From contig KE561265.1 of NCBI GenBank assembly GCA_000442015.1, positions 62,001-126,000 on the forward strand: DNA of 64,000 nt. The letters are read 5' to 3'. Each line of letters begins with the position of its first letter. The first letter of the stretch is position 1. A program made the translations under genes and the position numbers. Under the pieces are notes generated by a model that saw only the letters and a program-made list of their open reading frames with translations, did no database searches and was not told the DNA's origin. Positions 34,033 through 45,923 of this stretch are shown piece by piece. Source of the stretch: Rozella allomycis CSF55 (lineage: Eukaryota > Rozellomycota).

Positions 34033-34864
34033 ATGACAGAAGGTTTCAGATAATAAAACTTTTAATACAGAGATTGAAGACTATGAACAACAGTTAAAAG
34101 AAACTCTAGCTGAAATACGAGATACCATGGCAAGTGCCGCCAAATTCAAAGGACGGTTGAAAATTGAAGTAATATTGTTTAATTTAAAGCGTAGAAATTA
34201 GAGTACGCAAAAGATAGACTAGGAAGTTCTAAACATAAGCTAAAGAGCATGCAGATTGCTATTCGTGAAGTCGAACGGAGTGTTGGTCAACCCTACGAAG
34301 AGGTAAAATAGTCTTCCATTAATAAATTAGAGAGCTAGAGGATATGAAGTAGAAATTAGTAATCTTGTTCAAGACCTGAATTGGTCACTCACAAATGCCC
34401 AAAACGACGATGCGATGGCTACTACTGGTACTAGGAGAAACGGTAAAAATTGGAAACAATATTGATAGATCCAAACTCCATGACTGCAAAAGAGATGACA
34501 AAGACCGGTGCACAAATACAAGATGCGTCATTGGCATCAACCGCTAGAACAAAACAGAAACTGAATGAAACAATTGATATAGGAACAGAAACTGCAGCCA
34601 AGCTAAAAGAACAGGGTCATCAGCTGGATAATATTGATAAGGACATGGATCAACTCGATAGCAATTTGACAAGAGCAACAAGGCAAATTAGAGCATATGT
34701 CAGGTAAGCGATAAAAATTGCGTAAAAAGGAAAATGGCGNTATCTTATTGTTTATCTTGTTCATTTTGCTTGGCATAATAGTAATGATTACATTGCCTTA
34801 CTGGACGCCGAAAGTTACAAATTACGTCAATAATATCTCTCAAAAACTAAAACCAGCGACATAA
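34033..34864 (+). CDS. Qb-SNARE (NPSN/Vti1-type), interrupted by an assembly gap
   Basis: Six exons with introns of 26-28 nt. An N-terminal three-helix-like region (YEQQLKETLAEIRDTM, IREVERSVGQPYEE) is followed by one SNARE motif with a central Gln (ETIDIGTETAAKLKEQGHQL...DSNLTRATRQIR) and a C-terminal membrane anchor (ILLFILFILLGIIVMITLP). GTETxxxLKxQ is the pattern of plant-type NPSN SNAREs, while the N-terminus also recalls Vti1. The N at 34740 lies just before the anchor; a few bases are missing or altered there, so the frame is lost for one codon. Confidence 0.82.
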
Positions 34865-34887
34865 ATAAATGATGAATACTAATTTAT

Positions 34888-35771
34888 TTAAACAGATTCT
34901 TGAGGAACTGGTTCTTTGAATCCACCAGTGCGAGCAACCTTTGAGCCAGAGGAAGAACCTTCAGCATGAAGTTCCAAGAGCTTGGAAGCATCGTACTTTG
35001 GAGCCTTCAAGATTTTAACTTTGCGGATAAGGACGTTTTGAAGAGGAAAGATAGATTGTGTAGCCTTTTCAATTTCCTTTCCGATAGTGTCAGGAATCAA
35101 CTTGGTAACGAACTCCTTCAATTCACAGTTGACAGTTTCTCTTGTCATTATTTCAAACATCTTCTTGCGGATAGCACGGATCTGAGAAGCTTGAGCATAG
35201 CATGTTTTGCGGACTTGGTTCTTACGTCTGGCGGTAAATCCAATGGCGAAAAGACGAAGAAGATAGCCATCAGTAGTCTTAACATCAACATGTGCTTCAA
35301 TAAGACTTTGCCATTTCTTGACCATAGAGCGAAGTTTGTCAGAGGTGATTTCCATTCCATTGAAGTTGGTCAAGCAATTCTTTCCTTGAATTTCCTCAAC
35401 CTTGAGCTTAAACTTGCGGAAAGCATGCTCTTCAACATCTTTGTGAAGATCTCCAAGAGACAACTCAAGAACACGTCCCTTCAAAGAATCATCAGCATTC
35501 TTTAAACCTTGAGTGCGGTTAACAACAGTTTTTCCGACAGTACGTTGAGAAAAGAAAGATGGAGCCTTGATGTCATACCAATCTTTACGAGTAAATGGGT
35601 CAACACTAAATATTAGACGGTTCTATAAACTAAAAAATATAATAACAGTAAAAACACAGTAAAAACGGACAAACACTTACACCTTCTTTTTTAAACCTTT
35701 TTTCCCTTTAGATAAACGCTTATTCTTTCCGATAGCCTAAGGATTATGAAAAAAGTATGTTATTTTACCAT
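34888..35771 (-). CDS. RPS1: 40S ribosomal protein eS1 (RPS3A)
   Basis: Three exons encode 258 residues, the normal length. Family blocks: [62 protein letters not shown] and the C-terminal [11 protein letters not shown]. The ATG is an exon by itself, followed at once by a 32-nt intron (35737-35768). The second intron (35606-35680) is 75 nt, by far the longest in the window. Both traits recall ribosomal protein genes of yeasts, where early and longer introns are regulatory. Confidence 0.97.
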
Positions 35772-35851
35772 TTTCGCCAGGGTCTATTTTTTTCCCCTGG
35801 CGCAAATACTAAATGAGAAAATTCGGAAAATTGATAAATTTGAAATTGCGT

Positions 35852-37216
35852 TTATTTCTGCGTTGGAGGCCAAGGGAAGTCTACATCAAGCACATCTAGC
35901 TCCAAAATATCACATTTATAGTCTGGGCCCAAGAGTGTCCCAAAGCTTGGATTCGTTCTGCCCATATCAGAATGTATAAATTCCTTTATATACCTTATAT
36001 ATAGCTTTTTTAAATACTAGTTACGTCCCCGCTTGCGCTCTTAAATTAAGAATTAAGAAATGAGAATTTATCAACTGTGCTTTGATTTCATAAATAGTTC
36101 TCTCTCGAGTACAAACAGCTCGTCTTGTGTCGAAACAAACATTATTTTACCTATGCAATACTCTCAAAGGTGTTCTTTGATTTAAAACTATGTTCGACAT
36201 TGAGTTTACTCTTTCAACTAATGCTTGATCTAAGTTGCTTTCAGAATGAACCAAACAACTATTATTTTTAGCAGTAAGATTTACCGATATAGCTTGCTTT
36301 TTTCTTCTTCGCCAACCCTCATCTCTTTTGATGCTGAAATTCCATCTACTTCGACTAATGAGTTAACTTTAACTAATTCTCCTGCGTTTATTTCTTGTTC
36401 AATAATTTTATTCAACCCTTCGGGAAGTGCTATAAATTTTGGATTTTTGAGCTCTATAATAAAAGGCCGCCCTTGACCCAACATTTGAACATCAATGTCC
36501 TCTCTTCCCGATGCATTTAATGAATACGCTGAACATTCTGTATATTTTTTGCAAACTCTTCCTATAATGTCTTCAACATTATCTATTCCTTTTTCTTTTC
36601 CTTTAATAGTCCAAGGACTTTGACAAACATCTCTTGAGTACTTATTGTAGCGTCCAGCGATGTATAATGGAAGACAAGAATACTGAAAGCTTCTGATCTT
36701 TAGCTTTGAAAGTGGTGGAATTGGAGGAACACTGAAATATCTTATATATCTTAAACAATCAACGTACTCTGAGAAACGATCATCAGTGATACTTTCCAGC
36801 ACCGTGTTTAGATCTTTTTTGTAAAACTTCTGAAGTTAACCATGATTACAATTATTACTTTTTTGCCTTTAGAAAATGGCAAAATATCGTCCACTTCCCC
36901 GTCATAGGTGAAATGTATCTCAACTATTTTTCGCGACTTTTATGAATAACAACTTGATATATACTGTTTGAATAATTTGGGAATCTATATTTGCCTGTAT
37001 TTTTTCTCGAACTATGTCCTTCAAACTAAAATCTTGAATGTTTTTTGCTAGTCGAGTGGAATGCTCCCTAACATGTACACCTAAAGGAAAGAATAAATGT
37101 AGCTGGAATTCTTTTAAATCGTCTAATTTATCTTTGGTTTGTGGATCAAGTTCAAAGCTTAAACAAGATCCACATATCGCAGTAACTTCGTTTGTACAGC
37201 TAGGACAATTTTTCAT
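35852..37216 (-). CDS. PUS10: tRNA pseudouridine synthase PUS10
   Basis: Six exons (introns 28, 29, 26, 27 and 31 nt) encode 407 residues. An N-terminal CPSC...CGSC zinc motif is followed by the catalytic domain with YIAGRYNKYSRDVCQSPW, the ASGREDIDVQMLGQGRPF segment carrying the catalytic Asp, TPLRVLHRRAVCTRERTI, and the end GTYIKEFIHSDMGRTNPSFG. It makes pseudouridine at positions 54/55 of some tRNAs in archaea and animals. Dikarya fungi use Pus4/TruB instead and generally lack PUS10, so its presence supports an early branch. Confidence 0.94.
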
Positions 37217-37344
37217 AACTACGAAATTTCATTCTTTCTTTCCCATTCGAAGGAGATAAGAAATATTGAAAACATATTAAATGGCCTTTTTATTTTGCTT
37301 TAACGGTCTACTTCTTGTGGCACACACTTTGAGAAATTTTTTAA

Positions 37345-39131
37345 ATGAGTGATGATCCAAGTCAGCAGATAATTCTGAGGTGTTTGCTAAAACAATCATC
37401 TAACACAATAAAACGAGAACTATCAAGCTTGACTGTACCAGAATTAAAATCTATTATCCGGAAGAACAGACTAAATTTGCCAGTGGGTCCTAAAAGTATG
37501 TATCTAAACACTTTATCTGAAGCGATCTCAGAATCACTCAGACTAAAAAATTTTGACCGGCACGATCAACTGATAACGGCTATTGAAAGACAAATTAATA
37601 TACACAGATCATGCACGCTATTCAAGGCGAGTTACTTTGAATCTCGTGTGAATCGAAACCCTTCCACTGCAAATACATCTGATACCAATGGTCCACTTCT
37701 TGATCCGGCAATGGACCGGCGCCCATATTACATTAATGGCGCTTCCCTAGGAAATTCGGAATGGATAAAGAATGTTATATTTAAACATAATCCCATGGTT
37801 CGAAAATTATTGCATTTAGGTGATGCTTTTTGTCCTAGTAAATGTCATACAGTAATTTAACTAGAATCTCCGATGGTTCATAAACCTGTTGATATTATGT
37901 TCAATATAAAAAAGCCAATACCAAATTCATGCAGAGTGTATTTAAGTTGTGGAATTGTTACCAATGTTCGACAAGGTGATGCCATAGAAATTTCTTACCC
38001 ACACGGCCTTTTTATTAATGTAGATGGAAAACCTGTTGACTTGGTAATTATACATGTTTTTTTCACAGCTGGCATGGCTCGCTCTTAAAACTCCCATAAT
38101 TGCACCATTAGATATTACAAGTTTGATTGATCAGTGCTCCAGCCGTGACCAAGTGGCTATTTGCTTTTCGTACGCATCTTTAAAGGTAAAAAATATAAGA
38201 ATTAAAAATAGGAACATGTGATTCATATTAGTTTAGTAGAAAGACTACCTATAGACCTTTTGCTGCAACAAGTGAAAGATAGGTCTGCTAATGCCGATGC
38301 TACAAAAAAAGACTGTGAAAGTATGCTTTTGTTTTTTCTTTAATAGCCAATGATGAACTTGATTTGGTTTCTTCTACACTTAGTTTGATTGACCCAGTTT
38401 CTTACTTAAGAATGACGTTTCCTGGCCGAGGAAAAAATTGCAATCATTCGAATTGTTTTGATTTAAAGACGTTTTTAAATTCTATAATCATTTTTCCTGA
38501 TTGGAAATGTCCATTATGCTCGTCACCCCTTGACTATGACGACTTGGTTTATGATAGGTAATTGTCATAGATTTCCTTGAAAGTTTTTTAGACTCAATCA
38601 TAAAGCAAACTGATAGTGATACTACTTGTGTTAAATTAAATCCTGATGGGTCTTGGGTATCCCTAAATGAGGAAGTTGTCGCTACTAGTACTGATGAACC
38701 ATTCGACAAACAGAATGAACAAAATGAAATTATTGATTTGACTAATTCTGACGACGATGAAAAAGACTATTCTCATGTATACATCAAAAAAGATCCAGAG
38801 GAACATAAATGTTTGATTGTAAAATTGAATCTTAAAAACTTTCCCAAAGTCTTACAGGATGAACCCGATGACAAAAATGAGACTTTTCTAAATGATGAAT
38901 TTTGTTTTCCATCTTCTAAAAAACGAGTCCCCAAAAAGAACTATTTTATTGACGACGTAAGAGTGTATTTCAGGTACAATTTAGTCGGATGATGAAGATG
39001 CAATTATTTTGTCGTCAGATACAGAATATAAACCTTCAGAAACTAGAATTGCTGAACCAAAATCAAATTTTGGTCCTATTTATCGTATAGATCCCCCTGG
39101 ATCTAAGAATAATCCCATTGTACTCGAATAA
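37345..39131 (+). CDS. SIZ/PIAS-family SUMO E3 ligase
   Basis: Seven exons (introns 25-28 nt) encode 542 residues. A SAP-like helix region is at about 20-65, a PINIT-like domain follows (VDIMFNIKKPIPNSCRVYLS...LFINVDGKPVDL), then the MIZ/SP-RING zinc finger (GKNCNHSNCFDLKTFL...DWKCPLC) and SUMO-interacting motifs IIDLTNSDDDE and IILSSD near the C-terminus. This is the full SIZ domain order. It would attach SUMO to nuclear proteins. The next gene, WBP2, is convergent 44 bases away. Confidence 0.93.
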
Positions 39132-39175
39132 ATTTTTATATATGCATGCAAAATTTATTGAATTGAGGCCAAATT

Positions 39176-39756
39176 TTAATGATCATACAATGGTGGAGTA
39201 ATGCTGTCAAATGAATCATCAGATTTCGTGTATGCGGGTAATGGTTCATCCGGTAGCGGCACAAAAAGGTTTTCTAAAATAAATACTTACTTTATTTGAT
39301 TACCTTGCTCTGCCTTGAATCTCTCACTTTTAACAATATCTGAAAAAGTGTAAACACTGCTATCTTTAAACAGGACCTTCATAGTGCACGGAGACATTAA
39401 ACCCCCATTTGGATCAGTTCTTAGATTTGCTTTATAAAAAGACGATCCAAAAAGCGGCTCCTTTACCATGCCATCTTGTATATCCAAAAAAGAGCAGGTA
39501 AAACTCTTGAATATAGATAACGAAGGCTTCGCGATATAGACAATACGAAGATTAGTAACATATAGTATTCCTTTTTCTATTGAATAGCTGGCAGAACTAC
39601 CGGGATAACCGCAGAAATAAAAAGTACAAATTTACCTTACCTCCCAGATTCTAGTATTAAAGAAGCGTTTTCTTGTCTTAAGAGCAACTTTTCGCTCTCT
39701 GCCAAGGGTACTGGTTCAAATGTCTCCAAGTCAAACGGATCTCGATTTATGCTCAT
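39176..39756 (-). CDS. WBP2: WBP2-like protein (GRAM-type domain plus PPxY motif)
   Basis: Three exons (introns 44 and 30 nt) encode 168 residues. The GRAM/PH-like domain covers most of the protein: KGILYVTNLRIVYIAKP, FLDIQDGMVKEPLFGSSFYKA and PNGGLMSPCTMKVLFKD, the last two characteristic of WBP2. The C-terminus ends in ITPPLYDH, containing a PPLY motif for WW-domain binding. Animal WBP2 binds YAP/TAZ and Nedd4-type ligases. The 44-nt intron is longer than most here. Confidence 0.87.
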
Positions 39757-39945
39757 AGGTACTAAGCCGCATTTTGATTATCGATCAATTATTGGGGATA
39801 ATTTCAAAAAGTAATCATTAAATATGAAAACCAAAGTCCAAGGTGTAATTGATAACAATTTGAAGAGCATTTATTGAAATAATGGGATCACGAATTGGGT
39901 ACGAATATGGTTTTGTTGCTCGCTTAAAATCACCTTGGATATAAG

Positions 39946-40818
39946 ATGATAATAACTAGTAAAATTAACATATCGAAGATTATGATGCTAAGAAAAGAGC
40001 ATTTGAATTTTGGTATCATCGAATCATATAATTCCCGAACTTTCCATCAGTTGGCATCCCCTGCACTTGTTTCCAATATGACTGACGACTACTCTTCGCA
40101 TGTTTTCTTTTTTGACGTGGACAATACATTATATGCGCAATCTACTGATATCGGATTAATGATGGCTGACAGAATAAAACTGTACGCGACTTCGAAAATG
40201 GGAATGACCGAAGAAGAAGCGATAAAAACTAGTACAAAGTATTACTTGGATTACGGTTTGGCGATTCGAGGTTTATTAAAACATCACCAGATTTGTCCCG
40301 TTGATTATGACGAATTTGTCGATGGAGGTAAAAGAGTCAATTTATTCTTAAATGACAGGATTACCGCTTGATTCTATTTTAAAACCGGATTCCCAGATTA
40401 AATCCATGTTAAATCGACTAAAGACCAGGAAATGGGTGTTCACCAATGCTGGATTGTAATATCTTGGTATAATATTTATTCTAGAAAACATGCTAAAAGA
40501 GTTTTGAGACTATTGGAAATTGAAGATCAATTTGAAGGTATTACGTATTGTGATTATACTAAAATTGATTTTCCTTGTAAACCCGAGTCATCGGCCTTCG
40601 AAAAAGCAATGGCGGAAGCAAAAATTTCGGATCCTTCAAAATGCATATTAGTAGATGACTCTTACAATAATATCAAGAAAGCAACTCAAATGGGATGGAC
40701 CGGAATTCATATTGTTGAATTTGACAAGGATGTGAAAAATCCACCTGCTGGAAAACATTTGATTCACAAATTAAGTGACTTAGAAAACGAGCTGCCACAG
40801 TTATTTAATGCCAAATAA
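39946..40818 (+). CDS. HAD-superfamily pyrimidine 5'-nucleotidase (SDT1/PHM8-like)
   Basis: Three exons (introns 31 and 29 nt). HAD motifs in order: FFFDVDNTLY nucleophile, VFTNAGLKHAKRVL, KPESSAFEKAM with the Lys, and ILVDDSYNNIKKA. The SDT1-specific block LRGL appears as AIRGLLKHH. These enzymes dephosphorylate UMP/CMP or lysophosphatidate in yeast. The start is uncertain: 39946 gives a 44-residue extension that might be a targeting peptide, while the ATG at 40078 (MTDDYSSHV) gives the usual length. Confidence 0.9.
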
Positions 40819-40929
40819 ATTTCTATAAAGTTATTTTTTAACATTCAGCCTATTTTGTGAAAAGAATCATTAATGTTGTGTTATTAAACAAAATGAGTCA
40901 TCATAAAAACATTGCGCATTTTTGCAATT

Positions 40930-41002
40930 GCTCGTTTAGCTCAGTGGATAGAGCGTCGGCCTCCTAAGCCGAAGGTCGCGGGTTCGACCCCCGCAACGAG
41001 TA
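40930..41002 (+). tRNA. tRNA-Arg (anticodon CCT)
   Basis: Cloverleaf: acceptor GCTCGTT/AACGAGT (G-U first pair) with discriminator A, D-arm TAGCTCAGTGGATAGAGC, anticodon stem TCGGC/GCCGA with loop CTCCTAA (anticodon CCT, reads AGG), and T-arm GCGGGTTCGACCCCCGC. No intron. Confidence 0.95.
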
Positions 41003-41163
41003 CTTTTTTTCCTTTTGCGAAATTTTTTATTGAGGAATGTTGTTTTATTATGATTTAAAAATCGAAAAGGGACTTTTGTTCCCATACAGCATAGCAGCGT
41101 TGATCACATAATTTTTAAAATTTGGAAGTTTTCTAACGTTTTTGTTTACCAAAATTTTCATAA

Positions 41164-43151
41164 ATGGCTGAGAGTGAAATCAGGGAATCCACACTTACTA
41201 GACCTAAAAACTCTGTTCATTTTACCTTCCAAGATCTTAATTATAGTGTAAGTATTAAAAAGAAAAAAAATGCCTTATCGAAAGCTACGATACTGAATAA
41301 GACCATTTTAAAGTCGGTTACTGGTGAATTCAAGCCAGGAAGATTGACGGCAATCATGGGAAATAGTGGAGCAGGGAAAACTTCATTATTGAATGTTTTG
41401 GTAATGTGAAACAATGTTCATTTTATAAAGGCAGGGGAAGTTACGGATGGTGAAATTAAAGGAGAAATACGAATAAACGGTGAAAAGGCAAAAACATCTG
41501 CTGTAAAGAAAGTGTCAGGATTTGTTTTCCAAGACGATTTGATATTGTCAACGATGACTGTGAGAGAAGCGGTTAATATGTCGGCAACATTAAGACTTCC
41601 AGATACCCTTTCGGTTCAAGAAAAAGCTGACAGAGTAAATGAAATAATTCAAGTTCTTGGGCTTGAAAAAGCGGCAGATACTATTGTCGGTGATGCTCGA
41701 GTGAAGGGAATCAGCGGAGGTGAAAGAAAGAGGACTGCTATGNTCATCAATCCACCTGTGTTGTTTTTAGATGGTATTTAATCTTAAATATAGTTATAGA
41801 GCCGACATCTGGACTTGATACGTTTACAGCCTACAATGTGATGAAGACACTGAAGGATGTTGCTAAAGAGGGACGAACAATAATATCAACTATACATCAA
41901 CCTTCTTCAGATATATTTCATTTGTTTGATGACTTAATTTTGCTTTCTGAAGGCCAAATAGTGTATTGTGGACCGGCAGAGAATATGGTTTCATATTTGA
42001 CTGAACATGGACATCCTTGTCCAAAACATATGAATCCCGCAGATTATGTTTTCATGCATGTTTTAAATAACTCTGAAGAAATTGAACAACGTGATAATCT
42101 TGGCAATAAAACCAATGCGAAACAAAATGGCGCTGAAAGAATCCAAACTCTGATTGACGCTTGGAAAGAAACTAAAGAAGCGAAAGCAATAAATGAATCG
42201 ATTGAAAAAGCTTCAGGTTGTGGATTGAAAGATATTACTGTTACTGAAACTGCTGGATTTTCGAAACAAAGCAATTATTTATTTGGTAGAGCGTTTAAGA
42301 ATGCGATAAGAAATAAAATGATTGTCCGAGCAAGATTCGGTCAGGCAATATTCATGGGGTTGCTAATTGGATTAATCTACCTCAATGTGCAGGATTCTGA
42401 TATGCGTGGACAAGCACAGAATAGAATTGGTGCAATGTATTTTATTGCTACTAACCAAATCATGGGAGGCGCTTTTGGTATTTTGGCAATTTTTGCTGCT
42501 GAAAAGAAAGTTTTTCTTCGCGAGTTTGGCGCGGGCTATTACTCATTGTTCTCTTTTTATATTAGTAAAATTTTAGTAGAAGTAATTTTTATTATTCTTG
42601 TTGAATCAGTTGCCTTTTTATGTTCTTTCATCTTTTGCAACAGTTGTGATTTATTACTACATGATTGGATTTCAAAGTCCAGCAGATAAATTTTTTATAC
42701 ACGCGGGGATCATTTGTTTAGAATCTATTTGTGCTGTTGGAATAGGTCTAATGAGTGCCAGTTTCTTTGATGATCTTGCGGTCGCTTTAGCTGTTATGCC
42801 TCCTGTGTTAATTACTGTAATAATCTTTAGTGGTTTCTTTGTAAACAATGGCTCCATTCCAAACTATTTAGACTGGATAAAATATTTATCTCCAGTCAAA
42901 TATGGTTTCACTGCGTAATCGCTTTCTTATTTAATGACAGAATAACTGAAAATGAATTTATTGGTTTAACGTTTAAAAATTGTGTGCCAAGACGTAACGT
43001 TAGATGTGATGGAGAATTCGCCTTGGAACAATTTAGTTTGAACAACGAAATTTCTGTCGCAGAAAATGCCGCCGTGTTGTTTGGTCTTGGAATGGCGCTT
43101 TACATTTGCGCTTACATCGGGATGTGGATAATAACTCGAAATAAAAAGTAA
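41164..43151 (+). CDS. ABCG (White-type) half transporter
   Basis: Five exons (introns 28, 26, 28 and 26 nt). ATPase first: Walker [27 protein letters not shown], signature ISGGERKR, Walker B VLFLDEPTSGLD (formed by the splice at 41775-41800) and STIHQPSS. A membrane domain of about six spans follows, with [16 protein letters not shown] at a splice join and a Cys-containing external loop. Half transporters of this order work as dimers exporting sterols, lipids or drugs. At the N at 41743 three or four residues normally found between RTA and NPPVLFLD are missing, so some bases are probably lost in the gap. Confidence 0.94.
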
Positions 43152-43170
43152 TAAACAAATCTTTTCTATC

Positions 43171-43920
43171 TCATAATTTATTTAATATCCAGTCGGATGC
43201 ATCAATGAGTTCCAATGATTCCAATTCTGCCTTTAACAACTTTGGCATTTCTGTCTTGACTGTCATAGGATTTGTTTGAGGAACCATTCCAGCCAACGTA
43301 TCGGGTGCTTCGCCTAGTATACAAGTCAGAATACTTTTCAGCCCAAAAATATTCAGAAAATACCAAGACAAGCTTGAAACCCATTTAACATCCATTTCTC
43401 GCGTCTCAATTCCTCTTTGTAACATGCTTTTGAACTGTAATGGCAATGAGAATGGTAATTTAACTGTCTTATATACATCTTATTTACGTTACCTGTAACA
43501 AAACCTGAAAATAGCATATGAATCGCTCCCATTATCAAAGTTTGGGGAATCATTGTAAGCATATTCTTTTGCATCATTTCTGTCATATTTTGCATTTGAT
43601 CGGGATCTCCAAGGTTAGGAGCCTGCTGTTCTAATGTACCATACTTTCCATCTTTAATATCTTTAATCATTTTATCAGCTATTTTTAAAAGAGAATCAGG
43701 TGGTAAAATAACGCCATTCATTCTTAAATTTTTGCATCTTTGTAGGGCATTTCTATAATAAATTCTTAAATTTTATCTACAATTGTATTATGCTCTCTTT
43801 TGTATTGGTTGCTTCTGTTTTCAACAAGTCTTGGACATAAAATGTTATGATTTCAATTAGAAAGACGAAAATTGTTATAGGAATAAGAACCCAGTTCCGC
43901 AAATCGTCATCGAGTTTCAT
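43171..43920 (-). CDS. EMC3: ER membrane protein complex subunit 3
   Basis: Three exons (introns 28 and 29 nt) encode 230 residues. The N-terminal span (NWVLIPITIFVFLIEIITFYV), the central MMQKNMLTMIPQTLIMGAIHMLFSGFVTVKLPFSLPLQFKSMLQRGI and WVSSLSWYFLNIFGLKS are diagnostic. EMC3 is an Oxa1-superfamily core subunit that inserts tail-anchored and multipass proteins into the ER. The C-terminal tail is slightly shorter than in yeast. Confidence 0.96.
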
Positions 43921-43991
43921 ACTGACAGACTGACGGTGGCTTTGTCTCGAGGCAAATTTGTTCCAAAAAACAATAATAAGTAGACTACAGA

Positions 43992-44042
43992 GGTTATTTA
44001 AGGCATCAATAATAAANGGTTATTTAAAGCATCAATAATAAA
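43992..44042. repeat. False duplication (2 x 25 bp) flanking an N
   Basis: The same 25 bases (ggttatttaaggcatcaata...) stand on both sides of the N at 44017 with one mismatch. They lie in the spacer between EMC3 and the SIP5-like gene. Read as an unmerged contig overlap. Confidence 0.85.
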
Positions 44043-44109
44043 AATAAAGGGGAGAGCCATGTCAATGAATCATTTTTCTTTCTATGCCGGCCTGGAAAGT
44101 TAATTTTGA

Positions 44110-44856
44110 ATGGGAAATTTCCAATCGCATCAGTCAACACCTATACAAGAAATCAACCTCAAACCCAAAGGAATTTACAATGCTGATCACACTTTTTATG
44201 ATCTAAATTTGGTTCAAAAGTTTATCAAGGAACATAAATTGGCACCTTTTAGGTTGGAGCTATTTGGTGATTGTGCAAATACCAGTCATGAATGTCCAAT
44301 TTGTTTCATCAACTATGAAGACCACATAAATGCTACTACCTGCTGCAAAAAACAAATATGTACGGAGTGTTTTGTATCATTAAGACCACCACTTGATTCT
44401 AAACCCTTATGCCCATTTTGTAATTCAGATAGCTTTTTCGTAATTTTTAAAGTAACTATGCAAGTTTAAAATAATAGAATGGTGCAAACGATGCTACTCG
44501 AAATACTACACCAATTTCGTTTGGTAAGCAAATTTATTTATTTAGACAGCCATGATTAAAAGGCCCACAGCAGTTCTTCGCCCAAGAGCTAGATCTTCAC
44601 AATTCGTGACCAGGAGACGAGAGTCAGGGGTTCATAACGCTGTACGAAGAAATACTATCCAGGAAGGGACTATACCTGATATTCAAGTCCAAGGTAATTC
44701 GTTGGGATTTTTTTCAATAGTTTTCAATCAAATCGCAAGTGAAATTGAAGAAATGATGATCATGGAAGCGATCCGGTAAAAATGTCAATTTTTAAATATA
44801 GACTTTCCTTACTTGAACAACAACAGCAACACTCTGATCCAAACGATGATAATTAA
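44110..44856 (+). CDS. SIP5: SIP5-family RING-like protein
   Basis: Four exons with three 26-nt introns encode 222 residues. A possible N-myristoylation start (MGNFQS) precedes the zinc block CPICFINYEDHINATTCCKKQICTECF...CPFC, which is characteristic of fungal Sip5. A basic low-complexity middle leads to the C-terminal helix EEMMIMEAIRLSLLEQ. Yeast Sip5 interacts with the Snf1 kinase and Reg1/Glc7 phosphatase. The family is known from fungi and plants. Confidence 0.88.
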
Positions 44857-44906
44857 TTATATTGAACTGCAATAAATAAAGTCTTGGAATTTTCCTTTCT
44901 GTCTTT

Positions 44907-45674
44907 ATGGCGACGTCGTCCCGTAAACTTTCTGTATTTTAAAAATTTAAATAGAAAAAATTAAATCCAAGATAGTTGTTCGGTACCTTCCCCCTTCCTT
45001 GACAGAAGAAACATTTTTAAAGACCATCTCTGCACATTTACCAAATGTAACATGGAAAACGTATTTAAAAGACAACTTGTCAGTGTAATTACTCTAATAA
45101 TATAATTAAAAGCAAAGGAAAAAAGTTTTCTATCGCGTATCTAAATTTTAAAACGGAAGAATCAGTTTTGAACTTTGCGAAAGAATTTGACGGACACGTA
45201 TTTGTAGATTCTTCCGGTAGAATTTTTAGTTGGTTGTTATAGGAAATCACTATCGTATCTCGGTTGATTTTGCATTGTACCAATCTATTCCCATTAATTC
45301 GACTTTTTTTAAGCGAACAAATCAAATTGAGAACGATCCCGACTATTTGAATTTTTTGTCAATAATTAATGATGGGGATGGAAACCAGTGTGTTAAAACG
45401 GAACAAGAGCTTTTGGACATTCTAAATCCCAATTTGCAGCCAGGTAAGTATAAAGTTCTACAATAGACAAGAATCAAATTCACTGCATGCAAATAATGGG
45501 AAAACGCCTTTATTGGAGTATTTAGAGCAAAAAAGACAAGAAAAGGCTGAATTATTTATGAATCAAAATTCTGTGGTCAAGAATCCTACCAAAGGAAAGT
45601 CTAAACGGAGAAAACTACTAAAATCAAGCGGGGATAATAGTTTACAATCACAATCACATCACAAACATGATTGA
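44907..45674 (+). CDS. UPF3: UPF3-like nonsense-mediated decay factor
   Basis: Five exons (introns 32, 28, 26 and 28 nt) encode 217 residues. The Smg4/UPF3 domain is clear: KIVVRYLPPSLTEETFLKT, AYLNFKTEESVLNFAKEFDGHVFVDSSG, FALYQSIP, and the downstream TPLLEYLEQKRQEKAE. A short basic tail follows. UPF3 links the exon junction or terminating ribosome to UPF2. The protein is much shorter than animal UPF3B and lacks the exon-junction-binding tail. It sits 51 bases after the SIP5 gene. Confidence 0.92.
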
Positions 45675-45923
45675 ATAGCTTCCAATTAGATCGTACTTTT
45701 ACTGAAACTTTCAAGCTGTTAAATAAAGCATGAGATTTATTGGTTTGCAACGTATTTGTATTTCTTAGTTGAGGGATTGCTGTCGTTATGTTTTAATAAC
45801 AGGCTTTTAAAGTGTTTATTGACAATGTCTGTGCTCCAAATATTGTGCTAATAAATTTTACATTAAACGATATAATGCTTCAAATATATTTTGGCGCCAA
45901 GTAAATTCAAGAAATTTCGCAAT
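45675..45923. other. Intergenic spacer, nothing recognised
   Basis: About 250 A+T-rich bases between UPF3 and the condensin gene. No coding frame, tRNA or repeat is seen. An upstream ATG at 45874 opens only a short frame into the condensin 5' end. Confidence 0.5.

Noticed and set aside
35746-35979. A plus-strand frame of 77 residues opposite the PUS10/RPS3A ends
   Set aside because: It lies antisense over the 5' exon of RPS3A and the last exon of PUS10 (MGRTNPSFGTLLGP...), both clearly coding; composition and position mark it as a shadow.
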